64,000 nt of DNA from Pseudomonas karstica. GTDB lineage: Bacteria; Pseudomonadota; Gammaproteobacteria; Pseudomonadales; Pseudomonadaceae. Shown piece after piece: positions 1-9,427 of this stretch (the first letter of the stretch is position 1; each line of letters opens with the position of its first letter). The translations under genes were made by a program, and so were the position numbers. The notes under the pieces were generated by a model. It was given only the letters and a program-made list of their open reading frames with translations, made no database searches and was not told where the DNA came from. The stretch is from positions 47,723 through 111,722 of the forward strand of contig NZ_WLYI01000022.1 of NCBI RefSeq assembly GCF_009707515.1. Direction: 5' to 3'.

Positions 1-1702
1 CCTCGTGGGCCTCGAAAGCCGCATCGATCAACTTGACCCCGTGACGGTGATAGAACTCCCGGGCCTTCTGGTTATAGACGTTGGCAAGGAACGACAGGTG
101 CGCCTCCGGGTACACCGGCGGCGGCGTGGTTTCTGCTTTGCGAGCGCCCCGTGGATGAGCCTGGATGCGGGCGACGGTCAGTGCTTCGATCACTTCACGG
201 CGCACGGCCTTGAGCTGTGAGTTGGGGATAAAGAACGCCTGCGGTGCATCCAGCTCGATGGCCGTGGCGTGGTACTGGGTGGTGCCCAGTTGACCCAGCA
301 GGTCGTGCAGTTGCTCAAGGGCCTGTTCCGGCTTGTTGGCCACGCCGAACGGGCCGGGCAGGGCTACGCTGGCGCTGACGCCTTCCTCGCTGGTGGCGGT
401 CAATTCCAGGTGTTCTTCACGCAAGCGAGCAACCCAGGACAAGCCGACCCGGCGCTCGGCGGAGGTCTTGAGCAAGGCCTGCTGCCAGTTGTGATCCAGG
501 TTGCGGTTCAACGGATGGTTTGGCCGCAGGTTGTGCAACCCGGCCGGCATTTCGTTGGGCTCAACACGGTAGCGGTAGCGTTTTTCACCGTCTTCATCGA
601 ACTCGCCTTTGGGCTCGGCGATGTTCGCGCGAAACCCCACGACCTCGCGCTTGACCAGCACGTTGAGGCCGTCACCGTTGGATAACGGTTCATGGGTTAC
701 TACCTGCAGGTCACGCTTGCCGGCTTTCTCCACAACGCCTACCGGCAGGCCGGTAAAGGTTGGAGTGTCAAAGGCGCCGATGTCGATCTTGCGATCACTG
801 ACAAAGTAGTCGGTGCTGCCGCGATGGAAGGTCTTTTCCGGATCCGGCAGGAAGAAGTGCGCGGTACGGCCGCTGGACGCACGGGTAAGGTCCGGGCGGT
901 CCTCGAGGATTTCATCCAGGCGCTGGCGATAATAGGCGGTGATGTTCTTCACATAGCCCATGTCCTTGTAGCGCCCCTCGATCTTGAACGAGCGCACGCC
1001 TGCATCCACCAGTGCACGCAGGTTGGCGCTCTGGTTGTTGTCTTTCATCGACAACAGATGCTTCTCGAAGGCGACGACGCGGCCCTGGTCATCCTTCAAG
1101 GTGTAGGGCAGGCGGCAGGCCTGGGAACAATCACCGCGGTTGGCGCTGCGGCCGTTCTGGGCATGGGAGATGTTGCACTGGCCGGAAAATGCCACGCACA
1201 ACGCGCCGTGGATGAAGAACTCGATGGCCGCGTCGGTTTCATCGGCAATCGCACGAATCTCCTGCAGGTTCAGCTCGCGGGCCAGTACCAATTGGGAAAA
1301 GCCGGCCTGATCGAGAAACTTGGCGCGCCCCAGGGTACGGATATCGGTTTGGGTGCTGGCATGCAACTCAATCGGCGGGATATCCAGCTCCATCACCCCC
1401 AGGTCCTGCACGATCAGCGCATCGACGCCGGCATCGTACAGTTGGTGGATCAGCTTGCGGGCCGGCTCCAGCTCGTTGTCATGCAGGATCGTATTGATGG
1501 TGGTGAACACCCGTGCGTGATAGCGACGAGCGAACGCCACCAATTGGGCGATTTCACTGACCTCGTTACTGGCGTTGTGGCGGGCGCCGAAGCTGGGGCC
1601 GCCGATGTACACGGCATCGGCACCGTGCAGGATGGCTTCACGGGCGATGGCCACGTCGCGGGCCGGGCTGAGCAATTCCAGGTGATGCTTGGGCAAGGAC
1701 AT
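1..1702 (-). CDS. rlhA: 23S rRNA C2501 hydroxylase RlhA (YdcP), U32 family, 3' end cut by window
   Basis: Peptidase U32-family protein that in E. coli hydroxylates C2501 of 23S rRNA. Translation from the ATG at 1702 opens MSLPKHHLELLSPARDVA, followed by the HGADAVYIGG block typical of U32 proteins. About 567 codons are visible and the frame is still open at the left edge. Near that edge it reads AREFYHRHGVKLIDAAFEAHE, and further in NRNLDHNWQQAL; both match my memory of E. coli YdcP (about 653 residues, U32 plus C-terminal DUF3656-type region). The shorter paralogue YegQ/TrhP (about 450 residues) is excluded by length. Roughly 85 C-terminal residues lie outside the window. Long plus-strand frames over this stretch are antisense shadows. 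Confidence 0.9.
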   Translation of the reverse strand, partial: MSLPKHHLELLSPARDVAIAREAILHGADAVYIGGPSFGARHNASNEVSEIAQLVAFARRYHARVFTTINTILHDNELEPARKLIHQLYDAGVDALIVQDLGVMELDIPPIELHASTQTDIRTLGRAKFLDQAGFSQLVLARELNLQEIRAIADETDAAIEFFIHGALCVAFSGQCNISHAQNGRSANRGDCSQACRLPYTLKDDQGRVVAFEKHLLSMKDNNQSANLRALVDAGVRSFKIEGRYKDMGYVKNITAYYRQRLDEILEDRPDLTRASSGRTAHFFLPDPEKTFHRGSTDYFVSDRKIDIGAFDTPTFTGLPVGVVEKAGKRDLQVVTHEPLSNGDGLNVLVKREVVGFRANIAEPKGEFDEDGEKRYRYRVEPNEMPAGLHNLRPNHPLNRNLDHNWQQALLKTSAERRVGLSWVARLREEHLELTATSEEGVSASVALPGPFGVANKPEQALEQLHDLLGQLGTTQYHATAIELDAPQAFFIPNSQLKAVRREVIEALTVARIQAHPRGARKAETTPPPVYPEAHLSFLANVYNQKAREFYHRHGVKLIDAAFEAHE

Positions 1703-1827
1703 AGTTTTTTTAGTCAGGCTTGTCACGGTCGAGGCGAGCATTGTATCTGCGAAATGTCTGATAGACATCCGTATCTCGGTCGGGCAGGCGACCGCTGGCT
1801 GAACGGTTCGCCGATAAACCTGTTGAA

Positions 1828-2208
1828 TCAGCCCTTGGCCGCCATTGCGGTGACCTCCACCCGCATGCCTTCGGCTGCCAGGGCGGCTACACCGACAGCG
1901 GCACGTACCGGCCAGGGCTTGGAAAAGTAGCGCTTATAGACTTCATTGAATTCGGCGCGATCTGCCATATCAGTGAGGTAGATGGTCAGGTGCATGACCC
2001 GGTCCATGGAACTGCCGGCGCGCTCCAATGCCACCTTTAGGGCTTGCAGGGTGCATTCACTTTGCCGGGTGATATCGCCCAGTTCCAGGCTGCCGTCGGC
2101 GCGGGTGGGAATCTGGGTGGAGACGAGGATGCCGTTGAAGCCGATGACATCGGAGGAGATGGAGTCTGCGTCCGGGTCGGGGGTGAAGCTGAGGTCGTGG
2201 TTGGCCAT
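1828..2208 (-). CDS. RidA/YjgF-family enamine/imine deaminase
   Basis: RidA-fold protein of 126 residues, probably a cytosolic trimer that hydrolyses reactive enamine or imine intermediates. The family core is visible in the IGFNGILVSTQIP strand, the TLQALKVALERAG helix and the TIYLTDMADRAEFNEVY segment, ending in a VRAAVGVAAL strand. The usual catalytic Arg near the C-terminus is seen in PVRAAVGV. I chose the ATG at 2208 (MANHDLSF) because it gives the normal family length; the frame opens 22 codons earlier but that extension is proline-rich and unlike RidA. It lies 71 bp downstream of the amidase gene on the same strand, so the two are probably co-transcribed. The substrate is unknown. Confidence 0.85.
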   Translation of the reverse strand: MANHDLSFTPDPDADSISSDVIGFNGILVSTQIPTRADGSLELGDITRQSECTLQALKVALERAGSSMDRVMHLTIYLTDMADRAEFNEVYKRYFSKPWPVRAAVGVAALAAEGMRVEVTAMAAKG

Positions 2209-2279
2209 GGGGTTCTCTTGTTCAGGGTAAGTGGGTTGCAGGTGGGGTTGGAGCCTCGACGGCCCCAACGCCACCCTGG

Positions 2280-3995
2280 TTACTGCTTGGCTGCCAGTAA
2301 TGCCGGGGTTCGTGGCGGGACCAGGCGTTTGCTGCCGGCTGACTCGAACGCCGAGGCCAGGTGTAGCAACATGGAATCGTCATAGGCTCGACCGGCGAAA
2401 GTCAGGCCCACGGGCATGCCGATATCCGCCATGACGCCCATCGGCACGGTGACCGTGGGCACGCCTAGATGCCGAATGGCGAGGTTGCCGTTGGCGACCC
2501 AGACCCCATTGCTCCAGGCGATATCGGCAGACTGTGGATCGACATCGGCATTCGCCGGGCCCACATCGGCCACCGTCGGGAAGATCACCGCCTCGAGCCG
2601 CAACTGGTCCATCCAGTCCTCAAGGTCGACACGCCGTGTGTGTTCAAGCCCGCGCAACCCATCGGGCAACGTGCTGATTTCGTCCCACGGGGTAATGCCG
2701 CGTTCGGCCATCCGTACATATTCGTCCATGCCCGCGGCCAAGCCGTCTTCACGATTAGGCAGGGTGCCCGGATCATGGGGGAAAATCCGTGACCCCTCCA
2801 CGTCCACCAGGCGGTTTAGCGCAGGATCGCCGTTTGCCCGCAGAAAATCGTCGAAGGCCCAGGCCGTCAGGTCCCACAGCTCATGGTGCAGGAACTCCCT
2901 GGACACCAGGCCACGGGTAAACACCGTCGGTGTGCCCGGGCGATCGCCTTCGCAATTGGAGACCAGCGGAAAATCGACGTCGACCACTTCGGCGCCAGCC
3001 GCTTCGAGCACTGTGCGAGCCGCCGCCCAAAGGTCAATCACTGAAGCCCGGGTATGGATGCGCTGCCCCGTTGGGCCGCCAATCCCGGGTGCCTCGCTGG
3101 TGCCTGCCGCAGCATCCGTATTGATGTACATGCGGGGCACGCCGAAGCGCTTGCCGGCGAGCGCGGCGGTATCGGCGGCCAGCGCGACATAGGAGGCCGG
3201 ACGCACCGAGGCCACGCTCGGAATCGGTACCCAGGGTTGCATTCGCCACAGGTCACCGCGTACGTCCGGGTCTTCAGCCACCACCACATCGAGCACCTCG
3301 AGGAGGTCAGCCATGGTCCTGGCGTAGGGCACAACCACATCCATTGTTGGTGTCAGCGGCCAGTTGCCGCGCACCGAGATCACGCCACGGGAGGGGGTAT
3401 AGGCACACAAACCATTGTTGGAGGCCGGGCCGCGCCCGCTCGACCAGGTTTCTTCCGCCAGGCCGAACGCCGCGAAACTGGCGGCGGTTGCCGTGCCGGC
3501 ACCGTTAGATGAACCCGATGCGAAAGGTGCAGTGAGATAGTCAGCGTTGTACGGGCTCTCGGCCCGGCCATAGACCCCGCGCTGCATGCCGCCATTGGCC
3601 ATCGGCGGCATATTGGTCTTGCCCAGGCAAATGGCACCGGCGGCGCGCAGACGTTCGATGGTGAATGCATCGCGGTACGCGGTCAGATTGGCGAAGGCGG
3701 GGCTGCCGGAAGCGGCGGTGAGCCCCTTGACCAGATAACTGTCCTTGGCCGTATAGGGAATGCCATCGAGCGGCCCCAGCGTCTCGCCCTTGGCCCTGCG
3801 AGTATCGGACGCCCGGGCGTCCTGGAGCGCATCGGGGTTGCGCACCACTATCGCGTTGAGGGCGGTGCTGGTGTGGGGGCCGTCGTAGGCATCGACCCGG
3901 GCGAGATAGGCCTGGACCAATTCAACCGCCGTGGTCTGGCCGGATTCGAGCGCAGCACGCAGCTGGGCAATGGAGACTTCGGTTACTTCGATCAC
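2280..3995 (-). CDS. amidase signature family hydrolase
   Basis: Cytoplasmic amidase of the Ser-cisSer-Lys family, 571 residues and somewhat longer than typical GatA or AmiE-like members. Catalytic residues can be placed by spacing: Lys84 in YTAKDSY, cis-Ser162 in ASGSSNGAG, nucleophile Ser186 in ETWSSGRGPAS. The block around Ser186 is unusual: families normally show DTGGSIRxP, here ETWSSGRGP, with the Ser and Arg kept but both glycines replaced. The C-terminal part (ANGNLAIRHLGVPTVTVPMG) is the normal substrate-pocket end. RidA follows on the same strand. The amide substrate cannot be told from sequence; its nearness to an ABC importer, a serine hydrolase and an omega-aminotransferase suggests an amide-linked compound. 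Confidence 0.85.
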   Translation of the reverse strand: MIEVTEVSIAQLRAALESGQTTAVELVQAYLARVDAYDGPHTSTALNAIVVRNPDALQDARASDTRRAKGETLGPLDGIPYTAKDSYLVKGLTAASGSPAFANLTAYRDAFTIERLRAAGAICLGKTNMPPMANGGMQRGVYGRAESPYNADYLTAPFASGSSNGAGTATAASFAAFGLAEETWSSGRGPASNNGLCAYTPSRGVISVRGNWPLTPTMDVVVPYARTMADLLEVLDVVVAEDPDVRGDLWRMQPWVPIPSVASVRPASYVALAADTAALAGKRFGVPRMYINTDAAAGTSEAPGIGGPTGQRIHTRASVIDLWAAARTVLEAAGAEVVDVDFPLVSNCEGDRPGTPTVFTRGLVSREFLHHELWDLTAWAFDDFLRANGDPALNRLVDVEGSRIFPHDPGTLPNREDGLAAGMDEYVRMAERGITPWDEISTLPDGLRGLEHTRRVDLEDWMDQLRLEAVIFPTVADVGPANADVDPQSADIAWSNGVWVANGNLAIRHLGVPTVTVPMGVMADIGMPVGLTFAGRAYDDSMLLHLASAFESAGSKRLVPPRTPALLAAKQ

Positions 3996-4297
3996 GTTGT
4001 TCTCGCCGACTGCCGGTGGGTGGAGTAAGTAAACCCTTTGGAAATAGTCTACTGACAGAACTTTTGCAGTACCAGAGAAGGACCACGACCTGCGTCAGTT
4101 TTAACGTGCCCAAGGTGTTTCCACCAAAGCGGTGGGGCTGTTTTCACGGTTCCTAAAGTACGCCTCGGTTCTGCCGATAACGGATTTGAATCATTGGTTT
4201 TGCCAAGCCCTGAACAGCCGACTGGCTCCAAGCACGCGCACGTCTCGTCAGCCGTCTGCCCGCTTTATTCTGGCTCAATTACATGGAGTAAGAGTGA
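3996..4297. other. intergenic region between amidase and chemoreceptor genes
   Basis: Divergent spacer of about 300 bases. It must hold the promoters of the amidase (leftward) and chemoreceptor (rightward). A GGAGTAAG ribosome-binding site lies just before 4298. I see no RNA gene, clear operator or coding sequence; the short frames crossing it are not family-like. Confidence 0.5.
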
Positions 4298-5794
4298 ATG
4301 CCTCCCCACCCGCGCTTTTTTGAACATTACCGCAAAGCCGACCGAATAATGCTTGCCCTGATCTGGCTGATGTTCCTGTTCGCCTTGGGCTTGGCTTTCT
4401 GGCACGACACATTTATCCAGGCGTCTTTAGTCGGCGGTGGCACCAGTGTGTTGTTGACGCTGCTGTATCGCGCAATAGGCGGGACACGATGGATGCGATG
4501 TGGCTTGGCCATTGGCCTGATGGTCATGGCTGCCTTGCATATCAATCAGGCGCAGGGGGTCATTGAGTCCCATTTTGGTATTTTTGCGTTGTTGGCGGTG
4601 CTGACGTTTTATCGTGACTGGATGCCGATCCTGGTCGCCGCGCTAACCATCGCGGCTCACCATGTGGTGTTCCATGCCCTGCAACATCAAGGTTTTCCTC
4701 TCTACGTCATGGCGCATCACGGTGGCTGGACGATGATCTTCGTACATGCGTTCTATGTGGTCATGGAGACGATTGCTCTGCTATATCTTGCGGTGCATAG
4801 CCAGGCCGAAGCGCTCGAGAGCCAAGAAATGCTGGAGAAAATGTTGGCGGTTACCTCCCAGTTCACTGGCGGCGCTGACAAGGGAGATAAACAGAAGGTC
4901 CATGTATCGCTTGCGGGGCGTTTCGATCAATTCCTGAGGCAGATTACCGGGTTGATTGATGGTGTTGTTCGCGACTCTCATGGTTTGGGTGAACTGGGGC
5001 AAGAGCTTGCCAAGGCCAGCGTTACGCTGGAAAAAGGTGCAAAGCATCAACTGGCAGAGATTGCCCAGATGACAGGGTCGATGCAGCGGATGGGGGACGC
5101 GATGGGGCATATTGTCGTTCACGTCGAGCATGCCGTTGAACATGCCGGCCAGGCCAGCATGCAAATCGTTCGAGGACAGCAAAGCGTAAGCCGGGCCCAG
5201 CATGAAATCACGCAGTTGGCATCGCGAATAAAAGGCACCAACGAAACGGTACAGGTCTTGGCGGTACAGGCGGAGCAAATCGGTACCGTTCTGGAAGTCA
5301 TCAGCAGTATTGCTGAACAAACCAACCTGTTGGCCCTCAACGCCGCAATCGAGGCAGCCCGCGCTGGCGAGCAAGGCCGCGGGTTTGCAGTCGTGGCCGA
5401 TGAAGTTCGCAGCCTGGCACAGCGGACCGCCACTTCTACCAAGGAAATCAAAACGATCATCGAAGCCTTGCAGCACGGCAGCCGCAAAGCCGTCGAAGCC
5501 ATGCGTGACAGTCGTGAAGGCGTGGAACGCTGTGTCGAAGATAGCCAACTGGCGGTCACGATGTTGCAGGCCGTGGGCGGCGATATATCACATATAGACC
5601 AACTCAATGAGCGTATTGTCACCACGACCCGCGAACAATCCACGGCGAGCTTCGAGATTGTCGGTCGCCTGCAGTCTGTGCAGAGCATTGCGCAAAACAC
5701 CGCGGACGACGTCGAAACCCTTGCCTTGAGCAGCCAGCGCTTACCTCCGATCGCTATTCGTCTGGATGCACTGGGCCGAACCTTTCACCCGTGA
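4298..5794 (+). CDS. methyl-accepting chemotaxis protein with multi-TM sensor
   Basis: Chemoreceptor of 498 residues. The N-terminal 170 residues are almost wholly hydrophobic, with about five to six membrane segments and several His residues (ALTIAAHHVVFHALQHQG, VMAHHGGW), instead of the usual periplasmic ligand domain between two helices. A long cytoplasmic coiled coil follows, with the diagnostic signalling hairpin tip at about residues 335-375 (IAEQTNLLALNAAIEAARAG, then GRGFAVVADEVRSLA). The start has a good GGAGTAAG site. There is no C-terminal CheR-tethering pentapeptide. The signal sensed is unknown; a membrane-embedded sensor suits a lipophilic or redox cue. No chemotaxis genes are adjacent. 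Confidence 0.88.
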   Translation: MPPHPRFFEHYRKADRIMLALIWLMFLFALGLAFWHDTFIQASLVGGGTSVLLTLLYRAIGGTRWMRCGLAIGLMVMAALHINQAQGVIESHFGIFALLAVLTFYRDWMPILVAALTIAAHHVVFHALQHQGFPLYVMAHHGGWTMIFVHAFYVVMETIALLYLAVHSQAEALESQEMLEKMLAVTSQFTGGADKGDKQKVHVSLAGRFDQFLRQITGLIDGVVRDSHGLGELGQELAKASVTLEKGAKHQLAEIAQMTGSMQRMGDAMGHIVVHVEHAVEHAGQASMQIVRGQQSVSRAQHEITQLASRIKGTNETVQVLAVQAEQIGTVLEVISSIAEQTNLLALNAAIEAARAGEQGRGFAVVADEVRSLAQRTATSTKEIKTIIEALQHGSRKAVEAMRDSREGVERCVEDSQLAVTMLQAVGGDISHIDQLNERIVTTTREQSTASFEIVGRLQSVQSIAQNTADDVETLALSSQRLPPIAIRLDALGRTFHP

Positions 5795-5869
5795 GAACGG
5801 CCTGGAACAGCGCTTGAGGAGCGGTGTCCGGGCCTCTCGTCCATCAAGCCTGATCCGTTGATTATGGGT

Positions 5870-6418
5870 TTACTGCACCAGTAAGAGTGATCCGGAAACG
5901 AAAGCGAATACGAGTACGAAGCGGCGTAATCGCTGCTCGTTAATGAGGTGGCGAGCCCAGTAACTGGCGATCACGCCCAAGGCCAAGGGGAAACACAAGG
6001 TCAATACAGGTGAAATTTGCTTTGCGTGCAGATGCCCCCCTGCGGCCAAGACCACCAGTGAGATCAATTCACCGACCAAAAAGCACAGGGCCACAGAACC
6101 TCTTAGTGTGGCAACCGGCGAGTGTTGGTAAACAAGTGCAAGAGGGGGGCCGCCGACACCCGTGGCGGTCTCGGTGATACCTGTGATCAGGCCCGTTGAG
6201 ATCAGGGCTCGACGCCCTGGCACGAAGGAAGGGGCTATCCAGGTTGCTAGACAAGCTGCAATTGTTGATAGGCCAATGAGCAAATTAAGTTGAGAGAGCG
6301 GTAGCCAGAACAGTATCCAGACTCCGCCGAAGGTCCCTACAAAACGTCCGAGTGTAATCCAGGAGCTCCCTCTGAAATCGATTGCCTTGCGCTCCCTCCA
6401 TGCGATGGCCGCATTCAA
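5870..6418 (-). pseudogene. 5'-truncated TauE/SafE-family membrane permease
   Basis: The frame encodes about 182 residues matching the last two thirds of TauE/SafE sulfite/anion exporters: hydrophobic helices plus the family motif in ITGITETATGVGGPPLALVYQ. Intact members have about 250 residues and begin with a first GxGGG repeat, absent here. Reading upstream, only FALP precedes the possible TTG at 6418 before an in-frame TGA at 6431-6433. No ATG with a ribosome-binding site gives a complete protein. I read this as a decayed gene that has lost its first half; a short non-canonical transporter starting at TTG is the less likely alternative. Confidence 0.6.
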
Positions 6419-6896
6419 TGGCAGAGCAAATCAATAATACTGGACAACGTCAGCGCATTGATGCGCCCTTCGCCACGCTCGTGGTTCGTGAGTCCAGCTC
6501 GAAGTAGCCACGAAAAACAGCGCCGTCCTCGTTCCAAGTCCTTCAAGGCTCAGGTGATTCAAGAGAGCCCCCATCTGGCACGTGGCAGATGCCGCCGCAG
6601 AGAAGCGGCACCCAGTTATACGTCATCAACGTCGTAAGCGTCTGCTGGTTGGAGGAGTACTCAACGGTTTGCGCAGAAGGATGTCTGTATACTCGAAATT
6701 GAATTTTAATGTTTTTTATATGATAATAAAACATTTACAAGCGGCCTGTATGCTGTGAATATGTCTGTGCGAATTTAAAAAAACAAAATCGCCCGCGGTG
6801 CTGATCCCGATCAGGCCATAACAAAAACGACATAACACAGGCTTGAAGCCGGCACCTGCCCCAGGCCGGACTTTTCAGCGAAGGAGAATCTCTCCC
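6419..6896. other. intergenic region upstream of the ABC importer operon
   Basis: About 480 bases. The left half may contain remains of the lost start of the TauE/SafE gene, but I cannot recognise them. The right half has an AT-rich tract around 6700-6735 (TTTTATATGATAATAAAAC), the likely promoter and regulator-binding region of the importer operon. An AAGGAG ribosome-binding site lies about 10 bases before the GTG at 6897. Confidence 0.45.
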
Positions 6897-8471
6897 GTGC
6901 ATCGCTTACTCAACAGATCTCTGTGCGTCACCCTGCAAGCCCTTAGTGTGGTTGCCCTTGGCGCTGGTTTTGCTCAGGCCGACACTATGCTGCGCGTCGG
7001 TTTGAATGCCGATATCCGCAGCACCGAGCCCGGCGTCAACCGTGATGAAAATACCGACACCGTGATGCTGCACATCGTCGAAGGTCTGGTGGCCCATCGG
7101 GAGGACGCGTCTGTCGGTCCGTTGCTGGCCCGGGAGGTCCAGCAGTCCGAAGACGGCCTGAGCTACACCTTCAAGCTGCGCGAAGGGGTGCACTTTCAGA
7201 ACGGTGCAACGTTGACGTCGGCTGACGTCAAGTGGACCTGGGAACACTACCTCAACCCACAGACGCAGTGGCGCTGCCTGGCAGAGTTCGATGGCCGTGG
7301 CGGAGCGAAAATCACCCGTATCGAAACCCCCGACCCGCTTACCGTGACGTTCCATCTCGACCAGCCAAGCGGGCTATTCCTGGCGTCGATGGCGCGTCCT
7401 GACTGTGCTGGCAGTGGCATCCTGCACCCGGACTCGGTGGCGGCGGACGGACGTTGGAAGGCCCCCATCGGCACCGGTCCTTTCAGCCTGTCCGAATGGA
7501 AGCCTGGCCAGTTCGTGGAACTGGCCCGCTTCAAGGATTACAGCGTACGTGAAGATGCCGCCCCGGACGGTTTCACGGGCAAGAAACAGGCGCTGGTAGA
7601 TGTGCTGCGCTTCATGATCATCCCCGATGCGTCATCGGCGAAGGCAGCCTTGATGTCGAACAACATCGACCTGCTGCCGAACGTGTCCGCCAGCGATGCC
7701 CAGGAATTCAAGGCGATGCCGGGGATTCAGGTTTCGGTCAGTCCAATCATGGCGATCTGTGGGCTGTTGTTCCAGACCAACGACCCGTTGCTCAAGGATG
7801 TGCGCATTCGCCAGGCCATTGCCCTTTCGCTGGATTACGGGCAAATGGTCACTGCCTTATCCAATGGCTTGTCGGAGCCGAACAACTCGGCCATTCCCCA
7901 AACCAGCCCTTTCTATAGCGCAACGGCGAAACAAGGTTACCGCTACGATCCGCAAGAAGCCCAACGCCTGCTCAAAGACGCCGGCTACCACGGCCAGCCA
8001 ATCAAGATGATCGTCAACAAACGCTATTCGCAGATGTTCGACATGGGCTTGTTGAGCCAGGCGATGGCCCAGGGCAGCGGTTTGAATATCGAGATGGAAA
8101 CCCTGGAGTGGGGCACACAGCTGGAGCGCTACCAGAGCGGAAACTACCAGATGATGTCCTTCTCCTATACCTCTCGACTGGACCCGGCGCTAGGCTTTGA
8201 TTCGCTGATGGGCGACAAGAGCAAAGAGCCACGCAAGGTCTGGGACAACCCCAAGGCTCAGGCGCTGTTGCGTGATGCGGTGCGCCAGAACGACACCGGC
8301 AAGCGCCAGGAGCTGTTCGACCAATTGCACAGGATGATGATCCACGACACACCGATGGTGATCATCTACAACGGCACCGTTGTTGGCGCTCTGCGCGACA
8401 GCGTGCGCGGTTATCACTCCTGGCCTGTGTCCACGCCGCGACTGTGGGGCGTCAGCCTCGCGGCACAGTAA
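6897..8471 (+). CDS. ABC transporter periplasmic substrate-binding protein (peptide/nickel type, SBP_bac_5)
   Basis: Family 5 extracytoplasmic solute-binding protein (DppA/OppA-like), 524 residues, delivering substrate to the two permeases that follow. I chose GTG at 6897 because AAGGAG precedes it and it gives a clean signal peptide (about residues 1-29, ending FAQA before DTMLRVG). The family block YTFKLREGVHFQNGATLTSADVKWT, here with the usual LR.GV.F.NG..L.A.DV.. pattern, lies near residues 100-125. Two cysteines (W-R-C-L-A and PDCAGS) may form a disulfide as in related proteins. It is the first gene of a compact ABC operon. Ligand is probably a short peptide or amide-containing compound, inferred only from family and neighbours. 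Confidence 0.9.
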   Translation: MHRLLNRSLCVTLQALSVVALGAGFAQADTMLRVGLNADIRSTEPGVNRDENTDTVMLHIVEGLVAHREDASVGPLLAREVQQSEDGLSYTFKLREGVHFQNGATLTSADVKWTWEHYLNPQTQWRCLAEFDGRGGAKITRIETPDPLTVTFHLDQPSGLFLASMARPDCAGSGILHPDSVAADGRWKAPIGTGPFSLSEWKPGQFVELARFKDYSVREDAAPDGFTGKKQALVDVLRFMIIPDASSAKAALMSNNIDLLPNVSASDAQEFKAMPGIQVSVSPIMAICGLLFQTNDPLLKDVRIRQAIALSLDYGQMVTALSNGLSEPNNSAIPQTSPFYSATAKQGYRYDPQEAQRLLKDAGYHGQPIKMIVNKRYSQMFDMGLLSQAMAQGSGLNIEMETLEWGTQLERYQSGNYQMMSFSYTSRLDPALGFDSLMGDKSKEPRKVWDNPKAQALLRDAVRQNDTGKRQELFDQLHRMMIHDTPMVIIYNGTVVGALRDSVRGYHSWPVSTPRLWGVSLAAQ

Positions 8472-8485
8472 GGCGGAGCCTGCTC

Positions 8486-9427
8486 ATGTTGCGTTTTATC
8501 CTGCAAAAACTCGGGATGGCGATCCCGACCCTGTTGCTGATTTCAGTGATGGTATTTGCCTTGATCCGCTTGATTCCCGGTGACCCTGCACTGTTGATGC
8601 TCGGCGATATGGCCGACCCGCAGAGCCTGGCAGACATGCGCAGGACCCTTGGGCTGGATCACTCGTTGGTCACCCAGTTCCTGATCTGGTTCAAGGCGGT
8701 GCTCAGTTTTGACCTGGGTTTCTCCATCAGCACCAAGCAGGCAGTATTGCCGCTGATCCTGGACCGTTTCAGCGTGAGCGCAACCAATGTGATGATGTCG
8801 GTGTTATTGGCCACGCTGATTGCGGTACCGGTGGGCCTGGTCGCTGCCTGGAAGCAGAACACGGTGCTGGACCTGGGACTGGTCACGGCAGCCACCTTGC
8901 TGTTGTCGATTCCCAGCTTCTGGCTTGGCCTGCTGCTGCTTCACGCCTTTGGTATCCAGCTTGGCTGGCTACCGGTGGTGGGCTACGTCAGTTTCGCCCA
9001 GGCGCCCTGGCAAGCCATGAGCTACATGGTGCTGCCGATTGTCACCTTGACCCTGGTGGAACTGGGCGCCATCACCCGCATGGCCCGGGCCAGCACCATC
9101 GAAGTGCTGCGCCTGGAATACATCGCTCACGCCCGTGCCAAAGGTTTGTCTGAGCGTGCGGTGCTGTGGCGGCATGCCTTGCCGAATGCGTTTGCCCCCA
9201 CCTGGACATTGGTCGGCCTGATCCTGGGCAATCTGCTGGGAGGCATCGCGGTGTTGGAAACCGTGTTCACACTGCCGGGCATTGGTCGGCTGATGGTGGA
9301 CGCGATCTTTGCTCGCGACTACCCGGTGCTGCAGGGTTGCCTGCTGCTGATTACCTTCATCTATGTGCTGGTCAACCTTTGCGTGGACCTGCTCTACCCA
9401 TTGTTCGACCCAAGGGTGAAGTTATGA
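8486..9427 (+). CDS. ABC transporter permease, DppB-like
   Basis: Inner-membrane permease of 313 residues, first of the heterodimeric channel. Six hydrophobic segments are visible. The cytoplasmic coupling loop with the EAA motif lies near residues 205-235 (EYIAHARAKGLSERAVLWRHALPNA). The N-terminus LRFILQKLGMAIPTLLLIS is typical of DppB/OppB proteins. I took ATG 8486 after GGCGGAGCC; an upstream frame start at 8444 would overlap the binding-protein gene. The stop overlaps the next ATG by ATGA, showing translational coupling with the second permease. Confidence 0.92.
   Translation: MLRFILQKLGMAIPTLLLISVMVFALIRLIPGDPALLMLGDMADPQSLADMRRTLGLDHSLVTQFLIWFKAVLSFDLGFSISTKQAVLPLILDRFSVSATNVMMSVLLATLIAVPVGLVAAWKQNTVLDLGLVTAATLLLSIPSFWLGLLLLHAFGIQLGWLPVVGYVSFAQAPWQAMSYMVLPIVTLTLVELGAITRMARASTIEVLRLEYIAHARAKGLSERAVLWRHALPNAFAPTWTLVGLILGNLLGGIAVLETVFTLPGIGRLMVDAIFARDYPVLQGCLLLITFIYVLVNLCVDLLYPLFDPRVKL

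Noticed and set aside
692..1930. 412-residue plus-strand reading frame
   Set aside because: It is exactly antisense to rlhA, whose translation matches a known family along its whole length; the plus frame has no family resemblance.
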